Of a DNA stretch of 60,582 bases, positions 9,078 through 17,984 are shown piece by piece (positions within the stretch are counted from its first letter, which is position 1; the number at the start of each line of letters is the position of its first letter). The stretch is from Paramylibacter kogurei (GTDB lineage Bacteria; Pseudomonadota; Alphaproteobacteria; Rhodobacterales; Rhodobacteraceae). The translations under genes and the position numbers were made by a program. The notes beneath the pieces are model-generated. The model was given only the letters and a program-made list of their open reading frames with translations. It made no database searches and was not told the origin of the DNA. The DNA lies in NCBI RefSeq assembly GCF_002742285.1, contig NZ_MDGM01000002.1, forward strand, positions 1 through 60,582, in the 5' to 3' direction.

Positions 9078-10676
9078 ATGCACACTGGCACGAACCACAT
9101 TGAAAACGGGTCTTTTCTTGCGGCGATGAATCGCCGTGGGGTGGCGATGTTTGTGGTGTTGATCCTTGCCTCTGTCCCGCTGTTTTGGATTGGGTTGAAA
9201 TCGCTGGGGGCGGCATGGTCCACGGCGGAATACAGCCACGGTCCGTTGATCCCGATTGTATCGCTTTACCTGTTTTTGCGCGAATTGCGCCAATCCCCCC
9301 TGCCCGATCAAAACCCGCCCGATCGCTGGCCCGGTGTTTTGGTGATCATCTTGTCCCTGATTATCGCGGTGTTTGGCAATATCGCCCATATCGCCGATAT
9401 CGTGACCTATGCCATGATTATCTGGGTTGCGGGTGTGGTGTTGGTGGTGTTTGGCTGGCAACGCGGGCGCCAACATCAATTGCCCGTGCTGCATTTGATT
9501 TTCATGCTGCCCCTGCCCCAGATTTTATACTGGAAACTCACCATTGTTTTACAGCTTATTTCATCCATCATCGGTGTTTGGCTGATTAAACTCGCGGGCG
9601 TTTCGGTGTTTTTAGAGGGCAACGTCATTGACCTTGGCGTCATGAAACTACAGGTTGCAGAGGCTTGTTCGGGTCTGCGCTACTTGTTCCCGATCCTAAG
9701 CTTTTCTTATCTGTTTGCGATCCTTTATCGCGGGCCCTTTTGGCATAAAATTGTCCTGCTTTTGGCCGCGGCACCCTTGACGGTATTGATCAATTCCCTG
9801 CGCATCGGGGTGATTGGAATCTTGGTAAATTCATACGGGATCGAACAGGCCGAGGGTTTTTTACATTTCTTTGAAGGTTGGGTCATTTTTGTGCTGTGCA
9901 TTGCCATCCTGTTTTTGATGGCGGTGGCCCTGCAACGGCTTACCCCAAATCCAAAACCATTGTCAGAGGCGATTGATTTGGACACAAACGGTTTTGCAAC
10001 AATATTAAACCGCATCTGGGGCATCCGCCCATCGCGCGCATTGGGTGTTGCCGCGCTTATCACGCTCATCGCGTCAAGCGCTTGGGTCATTGGGCGCGGG
10101 GGTGAAACCCGCGCAATGGATCGCGAGCCATTTGCATTATTCCCGCGTGATCTGAACGGCTGGTCTGGGGTGACAAGCCTGCTTGACCCAGAAATCGAAA
10201 CCGTGTTGGGCGCAAGCGATTATTTGAACGTCAATTACACCAGCGCCGCCGCGCAAAGCCATATCAACATGTTTGTTGCCTTTTATGAAAACCAGACCGA
10301 CGGGTCGGGCATCCATTCGCCAGAGGTTTGTTTACCCGTGGGGGGCTGGGAAATTTTCACGCTGGAACCATATCGCGTTGAAACCGCGCTGCCGGTGTTT
10401 GGCGGGTTTCATGTGAACCGTGCGATCATTCAAAAAGGATTGTCGCAACAATTGGTATATTATTGGTTTGAACAACGCGGCGAGCGCATGACAAATGATA
10501 TCAAGGCGAAATTTCGCGTCGTAATTGATGGCGTGCGCACGGGACGCACAGATGGTGCATTGGTACGCTATGCCACCCCGATTGTTGCGGGTGAAACGGT
10601 TGACGATGCGGATGCGCGATTGCAGGGTTTTTTACAAAACAGCCTGCCCGCCCTGCCCCGATTTGTGCCGTTATAA
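9078..10676 (+). CDS. xrtD: Exosortase fused to EpsI domain (XrtD-like, VPLPA-CTERM type)
   Basis: This 532-residue membrane protein joins a transpeptidase-like exosortase (about residues 1-300, eight or so helices) to a periplasmic EpsI domain (about 345-530). The catalytic residues are visible: Cys197 in EACSGLRY, Arg242 in NSLRIG and His263 in GFLHFF. EpsI carries the family's [12 protein letters not shown] motif. Exosortases cut C-terminal sorting tails and probably attach the protein to the cell surface. The XrtD call rests on the fused architecture and on a VPLPA-CTERM protein on the same molecule at 59982; the exact exosortase class needs a model search. It is the last gene of the operon. 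Confidence 0.85.
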   Translation: MHTGTNHIENGSFLAAMNRRGVAMFVVLILASVPLFWIGLKSLGAAWSTAEYSHGPLIPIVSLYLFLRELRQSPLPDQNPPDRWPGVLVIILSLIIAVFGNIAHIADIVTYAMIIWVAGVVLVVFGWQRGRQHQLPVLHLIFMLPLPQILYWKLTIVLQLISSIIGVWLIKLAGVSVFLEGNVIDLGVMKLQVAEACSGLRYLFPILSFSYLFAILYRGPFWHKIVLLLAAAPLTVLINSLRIGVIGILVNSYGIEQAEGFLHFFEGWVIFVLCIAILFLMAVALQRLTPNPKPLSEAIDLDTNGFATILNRIWGIRPSRALGVAALITLIASSAWVIGRGGETRAMDREPFALFPRDLNGWSGVTSLLDPEIETVLGASDYLNVNYTSAAAQSHINMFVAFYENQTDGSGIHSPEVCLPVGGWEIFTLEPYRVETALPVFGGFHVNRAIIQKGLSQQLVYYWFEQRGERMTNDIKAKFRVVIDGVRTGRTDGALVRYATPIVAGETVDDADARLQGFLQNSLPALPRFVPL

Positions 10677-11924
10677 ATCTGAACCCAGAACGGATTTCTG
10701 CGCTGCGGTGATAAACGGGCGTGCCGCTTTGAATCCATCTGTGTTTGATCGCAGCTCTGGGAAAAGTTCAAAAATTTCGTCCCGCGCTGCCGCGCCCAAT
10801 GCATCCATCGCGGATGCACCGGGGTAAAAGCTTTCTGTCCAGCACCCGTCGGATTTTACGATTTCATGTTGATCAAACATGATATGGTAATATGTGATTT
10901 CTTCGCGTTCCTGAATGCGGATGGTATCGTCATTCACCAAATGTTTGGCCGCGATCAACACCTCTGATTCCGCGCAATATAATTGGGCGCGCCAATCATC
11001 GATCAAAATGCGATGTTGTTGTGAAACAACCAATTCACGTGCATTGCCGATGGCGCCCTTGCGAAACACCACTGGCGCAAATGCGCCCGTGCCAGCAACG
11101 CATCGTTTTCCAATCCAACGAATGGCACGCGCCCCATGATCCTTGGTTTCCACCAAATCACCAACGCACAAATCCGCCACCGCGCGCCCACCCGTTGGGG
11201 TGCGCAATCGCGTTTGGGCCGCAAAACACACGATGGCAACATTTTCCACCCCGATATAGGTAAACGTGGTTCCCCCTGGCGTGGTGACATTGCCGCCATC
11301 GGGTGCAAATGGATTGATTGTGGAACCTTCGGGGACAAACAACGTATCAATGCCATCACCGCCCAATACGAACGATGTGTTATCCCCCGCATACATGACA
11401 TCGTCGCCGCTGCCACCTTCAAGGTTACCAGACCCGTTGCCGCCAAATAAAATATCTTCGCCAGCGCCGCCATACAGGTTGTTGTTGCCTGAATCATCGG
11501 ACAGGATATCGTTGCCATCACCACCCGAAATATTGTTATTTCCTGATCCACCCGTAAGCGTGTCATCACCGCCCCCGCCCGTAAGCGCACCGCCCAAATT
11601 CCCATCATCGGTCAAGGTATCATTGCCCGAACCACCGGTATATCCGCTACTGTTCAGACCACTTGCGCCGCTGATGTCGCTGTCGGCGTCATTGCCGCGA
11701 TATTCAACGATATTGGCAAATGTCCCCCCGCCCAAATCCGCATCGGAATAGGAATAAACCGTACCGGTATCTGTATCCGTGATGGTAATCCCGCTGCCCG
11801 TCATGGTGATTTGAAAATTATCACTGACACCCGTTGCATTCAGCGTGCTGTTAGCATTCAAATCCTGTCCTGCCCAGAAGGCTGGATTGGCGACATCTGC
11901 ATCGGTTAGGGTTATAAAGGCCAT
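10671..11924 (-). CDS. RTX-like calcium-binding protein with C-terminal Hint domain
   Basis: This 417-residue protein has no N-terminal signal. Residues about 95-205 hold glycine/aspartate nonapeptide-like repeats (GGxGNDxLxGG), typical of calcium-binding RTX proteins exported by type I systems. A Hint (Hedgehog/intein) domain follows, starting at Cys233 (VCFAAQTRL), with the conserved SQQHRI motif and a DLCVGDLV core. Such proteins are common in Rhodobacteraceae and may self-cleave, but their role is unknown. No type I transporter is on this plasmid, so export would need chromosomal genes. Its last codons overlap the convergent exosortase gene by six bases. Confidence 0.8.
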   Translation of the reverse strand: MAFITLTDADVANPAFWAGQDLNANSTLNATGVSDNFQITMTGSGITITDTDTGTVYSYSDADLGGGTFANIVEYRGNDADSDISGASGLNSSGYTGGSGNDTLTDDGNLGGALTGGGGDDTLTGGSGNNNISGGDGNDILSDDSGNNNLYGGAGEDILFGGNGSGNLEGGSGDDVMYAGDNTSFVLGGDGIDTLFVPEGSTINPFAPDGGNVTTPGGTTFTYIGVENVAIVCFAAQTRLRTPTGGRAVADLCVGDLVETKDHGARAIRWIGKRCVAGTGAFAPVVFRKGAIGNARELVVSQQHRILIDDWRAQLYCAESEVLIAAKHLVNDDTIRIQEREEITYYHIMFDQHEIVKSDGCWTESFYPGASAMDALGAAARDEIFELFPELRSNTDGFKAARPFITAAQKSVLGSDL

Positions 11925-12149
11925 ATTACTTTTCCAACTTACATACTCATTGATCTGGGTTTATAGACCAATTGATATAAAGAGGGTAAAAATCAACCAA
12001 ACTCTTTAAAAAGTGATGTTTTTTGCTCAAAATACGTTGGTATCGCTAAAGTTGCACAAATTTTGCGCAGCATGGTTCTTGGTCTGTTCGTCCACTGTCG
12101 CATTCATCCCATCATCTGGATGATAACCACATTGATACCCAGCCCTAAA

Positions 12150-12161
12150 AACCCTAGGGTT
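12150..12161. repeat. Perfect 12-bp palindrome upstream of the GSCFA gene
   Basis: AACCCTAGGGTT lies 36 bases before the GSCFA start codon in the 273-base gap 11925-12197. A second palindrome, ATCATC-TG-GATGAT, lies near 12110-12123. Both could be operator sites; nothing else is evident in the gap. Confidence 0.35.
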
Positions 12162-12197
12162 CGGACACCAAATAAAAGCAATTAAAAGGGGGCGCAA

Positions 12198-13523
12198 ATG
12201 CCAATCGAAAAAACACCCGCCGATGCCGTTTACGCCCGTCTTGCTGGCAACAAAGAGCGCGTCTACCCCCGCCCTGCACGTGGGGGCGAACGCTTGCACC
12301 CCTATGCACAGCCCGCGGTTAAGGCTGGGTTTCAATTCGACAAAAATGCGAAAATTTTTGCATCCGGTTCTTGTTTTGCCCGCAATATTGAAAAATCGCT
12401 TAAATTTATTAACGCGAATGTTGTTTCCAGCGATCCCGCGGCGCTGGCACATCATCCCGAAAAAACGGCGTTTCAGCTTTATAATAAATACACCATTCAT
12501 TCGATCTTGAACGAATTTAAATGGGCGCTTTCGGATGCGGGTAAAACCCAAACCGAAACATTGGTGGAAATTGCCCCTGACAAATATATTGATCTGCAAA
12601 TTTCCCCTTCTTACGATGTATCGGGAACATTTGATGAAATGGCCGCACAGCGTCTTGCCTATAATCAAAGCTTTGGCGCAGCCGCCAATGCAGATGTCAT
12701 CATCATCACCTTGGGTCTGGTCGAGGCATGGTATGATTGCGAAACAGGTGTTTATCTAAATTTGGCGCCCCCAAAACCATTGATTCAAAAATACCCCAAT
12801 CGGTTCGAATTTCATTTGCTAGATTATGATGACATCATGAACGCGCTTTGTGAAACCTATGATTTGTTGCGCAAAGGGCGCAAAGACAATCCGCCAAAAA
12901 TGTTGTTTACGGTATCGCCTGTTGGGTTGGCTTCGACATTTCGGGAACAGGATGTCTTGATCGCAAATTGTTATTCCAAATCGGTGCAACGCGCCGCGAT
13001 TGATGCCTTTGTCGCCACCCATGACGCCAGCTATTTCCCAAGCTATGAATATGTTACGCTCACCGATCGCAAATTCGCATGGGGGCAACAGGATTATCGC
13101 CATGTGCGCCAAGAAACCGTTGATCGCATTATGGCGGATGTTTTGCTGGCCTATGTCGGCCCATCGCAACAACAGGCTTTGTTATACACGCGCGGCCATG
13201 CACAGGCGTTATTTGATCATGGTGATTATGACGGCGCGATAAATTTGATCGAGTCCTATCAAAATGAACATGGCGAAGAGGTCGAAATGTTCTGGCTTTA
13301 TGCACAGGCACTGAACCGTGCCAAACGCCCGCTGGAAGCGGCCCATATCTGTACGAAAATTACCGCCGCGAATGCACAGGCCACGCGCCCTGCCGCACGC
13401 ACAGCAATCAATATTTACAAGGCTCAGAAAATGCCCGACGAATTAAAATCCATGTTGGATTTTTATGCCAAAACCTTTCCCGAAGATGTGGATTTTTTGG
13501 CCCGTTACCCATCTCAAAATTGA
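12198..13523 (+). CDS. GSCFA-domain protein with C-terminal repeat-like region
   Basis: This 441-residue protein carries the name-giving motif GSCFARNI near residue 57 and the family's following blocks (LGLVEAWYD near 172, TVSPVGLAST near 240). GSCFA proteins resemble SGNH hydrolases and often occur near surface-polysaccharide or O-glycosylation genes, so acyl or acetyl modification of glycans is plausible. From about residue 335 the sequence looks like TPR-type helical hairpins. The ATG follows AAGGGGG at a good distance. Its end overlaps the convergent parE gene by ten bases. Confidence 0.8.
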   Translation: MPIEKTPADAVYARLAGNKERVYPRPARGGERLHPYAQPAVKAGFQFDKNAKIFASGSCFARNIEKSLKFINANVVSSDPAALAHHPEKTAFQLYNKYTIHSILNEFKWALSDAGKTQTETLVEIAPDKYIDLQISPSYDVSGTFDEMAAQRLAYNQSFGAAANADVIIITLGLVEAWYDCETGVYLNLAPPKPLIQKYPNRFEFHLLDYDDIMNALCETYDLLRKGRKDNPPKMLFTVSPVGLASTFREQDVLIANCYSKSVQRAAIDAFVATHDASYFPSYEYVTLTDRKFAWGQQDYRHVRQETVDRIMADVLLAYVGPSQQQALLYTRGHAQALFDHGDYDGAINLIESYQNEHGEEVEMFWLYAQALNRAKRPLEAAHICTKITAANAQATRPAARTAINIYKAQKMPDELKSMLDFYAKTFPEDVDFLARYPSQN

Positions 13524-13798
13524 TTTGGCACATCCATTGATTGATGCAAAATACGATGGATAATCACATCACCGTTTTTATGGTAAAACACCACATGGCG
13601 GCCGATTAAACAGCGGCGATAATTTTTGCGAATATGCGCGCTATCCAACCCGCGCCGCACACCCGTTGATAATTCAACGCAACATTGATGCAATGCGTGC
13701 AAATAGGTTTCACCCTGCGCATGGCCCCAGCGATCAACCGTGTAATCCCAAATTGAATCCAAATCATCCAAGGCCGTTTGGCGAAATTTCAAAGCCAC
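13514..13798 (-). CDS. parE: ParE/RelE-family toxin
   Basis: This is a 94-residue toxin of the ParE group, which usually poisons DNA gyrase. The family pattern is clear: ALDDLDSIWDYTVDRWG near the N-terminus and a basic strand (RKNYRRCLIGRHVVFYHKNGDVIIHRILH) at the end. It starts at GTG with AAGGG seven bases upstream, only three bases after the antitoxin stop, which is the normal antitoxin-first order. With parD it probably stabilises the plasmid by killing plasmid-free cells. Confidence 0.9.
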   Translation of the reverse strand: MALKFRQTALDDLDSIWDYTVDRWGHAQGETYLHALHQCCVELSTGVRRGLDSAHIRKNYRRCLIGRHVVFYHKNGDVIIHRILHQSMDVPNQF

Positions 13799-13801
13799 AA
13801 A

Positions 13802-14032
13802 TTAACCCTTGCGTGCGATGAAATCATCAATGTCAAAATCATCAACAATCGGTGCTGTCTCGGATGCGATCAATGCATTGCGCAGGTTTTGAATTTTCAA
13901 ATCCTGTTGTTCCAATAATCGCAGCCCTGCGCGAATAACTTCGCTGGTGGAATGAAACCGCCCAGTTTTGACCTGATCAGAAATGAACTGGTCAAAATGA
14001 TCGCCAATGGTGATGGATGTATTTTTTGCCAT
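13802..14032 (-). CDS. parD: ParD-family antitoxin
   Basis: This 76-residue antitoxin has an N-terminal ribbon-helix-helix domain (NTSITIGDHFDQFI, then STSEVIRAGLRLLE) and an acidic C-terminal tail (VDDFDIDDFIARKG) that should wrap the ParE toxin. GGAGCGC precedes the ATG. The pair is probably autoregulated through the palindrome at 14047-14063, immediately upstream. Confidence 0.92.
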   Translation of the reverse strand: MAKNTSITIGDHFDQFISDQVKTGRFHSTSEVIRAGLRLLEQQDLKIQNLRNALIASETAPIVDDFDIDDFIARKG

Positions 14033-14046
14033 GGGATGCGCTCCTT

Positions 14047-14063
14047 ATACCAATTATTGGTAT
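14047..14063. promoter_or_regulatory. parD: Probable parDE operator
   Basis: ATACCAAT-T-ATTGGTAT is a perfect inverted repeat with a one-base centre, 14 bases upstream of the parD start codon. A smaller repeat TATC-N4-GATA follows directly. Ribbon-helix-helix antitoxins usually repress their own promoter at such sites. Confidence 0.6.
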
Positions 14064-14140
14064 CATACGATACACCACTATTTCAAACAAATTATTGCAC
14101 CTCTGTTCCCATTATGTTCTATGTCATACAGGAGGATCAG

Positions 14141-14695
14141 ATGGGCCAAGGTACAAAACTCAATTCAACATTACGCAAATTCATCACACGTCAGGTGATG
14201 TTTTTTGTTGCAACCGCCGATAAAACGGGACGGGTGAATGTATCACCCAAAGGCTTGGATAGTTTGCGCATCATCGATGATAATCGCATTATCTGGCTGA
14301 ATTTAAGCGGGAGCGGCAATGAAACCGCGGCCCATGTCGCCGCGACGGGGCGCATGACATTGATGTTTTGCGCCTTTGATGGTGATCCAATGATCCTGCG
14401 CACCTATGGCACGGCGCGGGTTTTTCACCCTCGTGATCCTGAATGGAATGATTTGGCGCAAGATTTCCCAAAAATGGCGGGCAGTCGGCAAATTTTCGAT
14501 CTGTCGATTGATATGGTGCAAACATCCTGTGGCACGGGCGTTCCGGTCATGGAATTTCAACGTTCACGCGGTGAAACCGAACTTGTTCCCTATTTTGATG
14601 ATCTGGGCGATGATGGGGTCACTGATTTTTGGAAACGCAAAAATTCAACAACTGTTGATGGTAAGCCAACGGGGATTTTCGCCACAAAACCCTAG
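14141..14695 (+). CDS. Pyridoxamine 5'-phosphate oxidase-like FMN-binding protein
   Basis: This 184-residue protein has the split-barrel flavin-binding fold: VMFFVATADKTGRVNVSPKG at about residues 19-38, then IIWLNLSGSGNETAAHV and MTLMFCAFDG. The family includes flavin- or haem-binding oxidoreductases acting on small molecules; the substrate here is unknown. The ATG at 14141 has a perfect AGGAGG six bases upstream; the longer in-frame reading from 13952 would run across the parD promoter and is rejected. Confidence 0.85.
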   Translation: MGQGTKLNSTLRKFITRQVMFFVATADKTGRVNVSPKGLDSLRIIDDNRIIWLNLSGSGNETAAHVAATGRMTLMFCAFDGDPMILRTYGTARVFHPRDPEWNDLAQDFPKMAGSRQIFDLSIDMVQTSCGTGVPVMEFQRSRGETELVPYFDDLGDDGVTDFWKRKNSTTVDGKPTGIFATKP

Positions 14696-14785
14696 CCCCG
14701 CACAAATTTGCAATCTGGTGAGCATTGCCACTGTTTTAACTTTGGGAATGGCCCAAGCTCTTTGAACCCCGAAAAGGTGTTCAAA

Positions 14786-15109
14786 ATGATGCTTACATTT
14801 CAAAACCCTGTATTTTTGATTGCATTATCTGCGCTTGGATATGCGTTGGCGACACTTGCGATGAAACATATGGCGGATACCCCATCCATCTGGCCATTGA
14901 TATTCATCATCGGATTTTTCGCACTGGCGATCTTGTTCGAGGTCATCGTTTTGCGACAAGAAAACCTTGCATTCACCTATGTCGCCATTTTGGCGCTCGA
15001 AGCAATGCTGGTTGTCGTCATCTCTGTCTTTATCGGCGAAACCTTGAGCATGCGCGAAATCACCGGCGGTGTGATCGTATTGATCGGCGCTGCGATTTTA
15101 TGGGGGTAA
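14786..15109 (+). CDS. Small four-helix membrane protein of the DMT/SMR type
   Basis: This 107-residue protein consists almost wholly of four membrane helices and ends in ITGGVIVLIGAAILWG, the last-helix signature of small multidrug-resistance and EamA half-transporters. It would act as a dimer. The substrate is unknown. AAGG lies eight bases before the double ATG at 14786. A short 90-base gap separates it from the oxidase-like gene, so they may share a transcript. Confidence 0.75.
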   Translation: MMLTFQNPVFLIALSALGYALATLAMKHMADTPSIWPLIFIIGFFALAILFEVIVLRQENLAFTYVAILALEAMLVVVISVFIGETLSMREITGGVIVLIGAAILWG

Positions 15110-15146
15110 GACATAATTTTCACATCAATTTTTGAAAGGAAAAATA

Positions 15147-15635
15147 ATGTTCAAAGCAATTTTATTAACGACATTGATCACCCTGCCCCTTGGTGCATTT
15201 GCACAAGATGAACCGTTAACGCCAATCGGGTTTTGCCGTATTGATGGTGTAGATGGTGGAATAACTGATCAGACTCGCACCCGTTTTGCCTGTATCGGTA
15301 GCCCACAATCCGCCGCAACAAGTGCCGCCGCAAATGCTGGCCAAGCGGCTTTGGACTGCCCCGCACTTGATGTGGCGCGCGCGCAAGCACGATGCGAAGC
15401 ATCTGGAAATGAATTCATGCCAGCCGCAACATTACACATCGATGTTCAGCGCCTAGATGGCACCAACAATCGCGAACGCGCAGCCGTTTCCGTGAAGCGT
15501 GTTGGTTCGGGTGGCATTTGCACATTTTCACGCGTGGTTAATGTGCGCAATGATACCAGTGGACAATGCCTGTTTTGGCCGCGTGCGCGATCACGTGTGA
15601 CCACGCGAAACTATTGCGGCTATATTTGTCGCTAG
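15147..15635 (+). CDS. Secreted cysteine-rich protein of unknown function
   Basis: I do not recognise this 162-residue protein. A signal peptide is clear (MFKAILLTTLITLPLGAFA, cleavage before Gln20). The mature part has eight cysteines, spaced as four in the first half and four in the last third, so up to four disulfides are likely. A central Ala/Ser-rich helix is also present. The ATG follows GAAAGGA, and a strong terminator ends the unit. The last residues (RNYCGYICR) hint at a compact cystine-knotted end. Confidence 0.7.
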   Translation: MFKAILLTTLITLPLGAFAQDEPLTPIGFCRIDGVDGGITDQTRTRFACIGSPQSAATSAAANAGQAALDCPALDVARAQARCEASGNEFMPAATLHIDVQRLDGTNNRERAAVSVKRVGSGGICTFSRVVNVRNDTSGQCLFWPRARSRVTTRNYCGYICR

Positions 15636-15640
15636 AAAAA

Positions 15641-15678
15641 CCGCACGGCGCCTTATGACGCCGTGCGGGCACCTTTTT
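15641..15678 (+). terminator. Rho-independent terminator after the cysteine-rich protein
   Basis: A perfect ten-base-pair stem (CCGCACGGCG with CGCCGTGCGG), eight-base loop, is followed by TTTTT at 15674-15678. A second hairpin without a T-run (GTGGTGG-TAAT-CCACCAC) lies at 15691-15708. The remaining bases up to 15969 show no gene or further clear signal. Confidence 0.85.
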
Positions 15679-15969
15679 AGCGTTTTGGCGGTGGTGGTAA
15701 TCCACCACACAATACCTGTTTGTTGGGTATCAGCATTCGGTAACCTTGCTAAAAACAATCCCTGTTCTACGCGGCTAATGCCGATATGACGTTTAACCGT
15801 CGCACAGGTAAAATTTTGACCATAAGGTAAATTCTTTATCGTTAGCTCTATTAATTACAATGAAAAGCACCACGATTTTCGTTGCAATTCACACAAAAGT
15901 ATCATCCTTTGATGCAAAAATATCCCCAAGTGCGGCGCGCCGTTACATTTTCAATTCATCGGATCGCAA

Positions 15970-16845
15970 ATGCCCGCAAAAACCCCACAAAACGCCAACC
16001 TGATCGGAAGCCTATGGATGATCGCTGCCATGTTTGGCTTTGCGGTGGAGGATGCTTTGATCAAGGCCACTTTTGCCACGCTGCCGATCTGGCAAATCTT
16101 GGTGATGTTTGGGTTGGGTGGCGCGATTGCCTTTGTCATTGTGGCGCGGCGTGCGGGGGAAAATCTGTTTCCAAAAACCGTGCTCTCACCCCCTATGCGC
16201 ATTCGCATGTTGTTTGAAATTTTCGGGCGGTTGTTTTTCACATTGGCAATCACACTCACGCCATTATCCACCACCACGGTGATATTGCAGGCAACCCCAA
16301 TTGTGGTGGTTGCAGCGGCGGCAATTTTATTTGGTGAAACGGTTGGCTGGCGGCGTTGGCTGGCGATTTGCATTGGCTTGCTTGGCGTGTTGGTAATTTT
16401 GCAACCAACCCCTGCCAGCTTTACGCCGATGTCATTGCTAGCGGTGTTTGGCATGATCGGCTTTGCGGGGCGCGATTTGGCCAGCCGCGCGGCCCCTGCC
16501 AGCCTTAGCACCGCAATATTGGGAATATACGGGTTTTTCGCCCTTGCCATTGCGGGGGGAATTTATGCGTTTTTCGAACATGCCGCCCCTGTGATGCCAG
16601 ATGCAAAAACCGGTGCGATTGTGATGGCGATTATTGCTGTTGGCACCCTGTCCTATGCCAGCCTGATGAAAGCCATGCGCACAGGCGAAGTCGCCGCCGT
16701 CGCCCCGTTTCGCTATTCCCGCCTGTTGATTGGCATCGCCTTTGGCGTGGTGTTTTTTGGCGAAAGTCTTGATACGCGAATGCTGGTTGGATCGGCGCTG
16801 ATCGTGGCGGCAGGTGTGTTTTTGTTGATCCGTGGTAAAAAGTGA
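15970..16845 (+). CDS. EamA/DMT-family membrane transporter
   Basis: This 291-residue protein has ten predicted membrane helices in two homologous EamA halves; the first begins near residue 10 and the second near 150. Hallmarks are the AAAILFGETVGWRRWLAICIGLLGVLVI block near 115-142 and its partner GVVFFGESLDTRMLVGSALIVAAGVFLL near the end. It is probably a metabolite or drug exporter with unknown substrate. The family's usual length is about 300 residues. It stands alone, with 330 bases upstream free of genes. Confidence 0.88.
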   Translation: MPAKTPQNANLIGSLWMIAAMFGFAVEDALIKATFATLPIWQILVMFGLGGAIAFVIVARRAGENLFPKTVLSPPMRIRMLFEIFGRLFFTLAITLTPLSTTTVILQATPIVVVAAAAILFGETVGWRRWLAICIGLLGVLVILQPTPASFTPMSLLAVFGMIGFAGRDLASRAAPASLSTAILGIYGFFALAIAGGIYAFFEHAAPVMPDAKTGAIVMAIIAVGTLSYASLMKAMRTGEVAAVAPFRYSRLLIGIAFGVVFFGESLDTRMLVGSALIVAAGVFLLIRGKK

Positions 16846-16912
16846 TCCGCGTCACAGACCAAAACCCCATTTCATGCTAGGCTGATCGCCATCCAACCCC
16901 AAAGGAATGATC

Positions 16913-17329
16913 ATGCCGTGGTATTCACCAAAACCCGTGATTTGTTTATTTGCCATCACATTGGTGGCAAGCTGTGATCCACGCGCAGGCGTGGAACAGG
17001 TTGATCTGGTGCCTGAACGCGCCCCAGGCAGCCAAGGCGCAAACGGATTTTGCAAACGTGATGATTTGGGACTTTATGTGATGGTGCGCAATCAATCCAA
17101 TATTGATGCGCTGCAATCCACCATCACGCGCGTGACTTTTGGCAACACATCACAGGATCTTTCCACACCGCCCATCGCGGCGGGATCAATGGCCACTGTT
17201 GGGCCCTATCCCATCCCGTCTGGCTGTTTTAACGCCGATTGTGATTTCACCATCCACGTCAACCAAACCCGCCTGTTGATTGACGAGTTTGGCGATAATA
17301 ATTCCGCCGATGGGATATGCATCGGCTAG
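16913..17329 (+). CDS. Putative lipoprotein with CARDB-like domain
   Basis: This 138-residue protein starts with a hydrophobic signal ending in LVASC (Cys21), a plausible lipobox. The mature part reads as one immunoglobulin-like CARDB domain: LGLYVMVRNQSNIDAL, then the closing IDEFGDNNSADG loop. Such domains act as adhesion or scaffold modules. The ATG at 16913 is preferred because AAAGGA touches the alternative ATG at 16907. The partner is unknown. Confidence 0.65.
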   Translation: MPWYSPKPVICLFAITLVASCDPRAGVEQVDLVPERAPGSQGANGFCKRDDLGLYVMVRNQSNIDALQSTITRVTFGNTSQDLSTPPIAAGSMATVGPYPIPSGCFNADCDFTIHVNQTRLLIDEFGDNNSADGICIG

Positions 17330-17334
17330 CGTGG

Positions 17335-17904
17335 CTACAGGATCAAAACCTGTGTACCCACAGGCGTGATCGCGAAAAGCTCTTCGATTTTTTCGTTATA
17401 CAACCCGATACAGCCACTGGACGATGGTCGCCCGATTTTGCGCGTATCATGCGTGCCGTGAATCAAATACGCAGGCCATGACAGATACATCGCATGTGTG
17501 CCCAACGGATTGCCCGGGCCGGGGGGCATGTATTTCAATTCTGGATTCCGTTTCAACATATCTTGCGTTGGTGTCCAATCGGGGCCAACACGTTTGCGCA
17601 CCACTTCGGTATAACCGCGCTTTGTCAATTCTTCGGACATTGGCACGGATGTTGGATACACGCGATAATCGCTTGCATCGCTGTTCCAATAATGAAGTGC
17701 CCGCGACGCCGTATCGGCAATAATCGCACCAACCCCGAGCGTATCAAAATGATCGCGCCAGTCTTGTTTGCGCCAACCAGACAGGTTGCGCCGCACAGGT
17801 TCACCACCTGTTGCCGCCACTGCGATATGAGGTGTTGCAAGTGATGCAACCACCCCTGCCCCTGCGATCAGGGCTGCGCGCCGTGTGAATGTATTTTTTG
17901 ACAT
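17335..17904 (-). CDS. L,D-transpeptidase (YkuD family), Tat-exported
   Basis: This 189-residue enzyme carries a twin-arginine signal (FTRRAALIAGAG) and a YkuD catalytic domain near residues 85-189. The catalytic Cys165 sits in SSSGCIGLYN and the upstream histidine in IHGTHDT. The family normally has Arg or Asn after the hydrophobic residue of the cysteine motif; here it is Gly, which is unusual. These enzymes make 3-3 peptidoglycan cross-links or attach proteins to peptidoglycan. GGAG precedes the ATG. It converges with the lipoprotein gene, leaving five bases between stops. Confidence 0.87.
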   Translation of the reverse strand: MSKNTFTRRAALIAGAGVVASLATPHIAVAATGGEPVRRNLSGWRKQDWRDHFDTLGVGAIIADTASRALHYWNSDASDYRVYPTSVPMSEELTKRGYTEVVRKRVGPDWTPTQDMLKRNPELKYMPPGPGNPLGTHAMYLSWPAYLIHGTHDTRKIGRPSSSGCIGLYNEKIEELFAITPVGTQVLIL

Positions 17905-17984
17905 GTCAGTCTCCGAAAATTTCCCAATCGGTAGCAGACCGTTATTGCCCCGACAAGAAACGGAAAAACACAGTTCTGTGAGCG

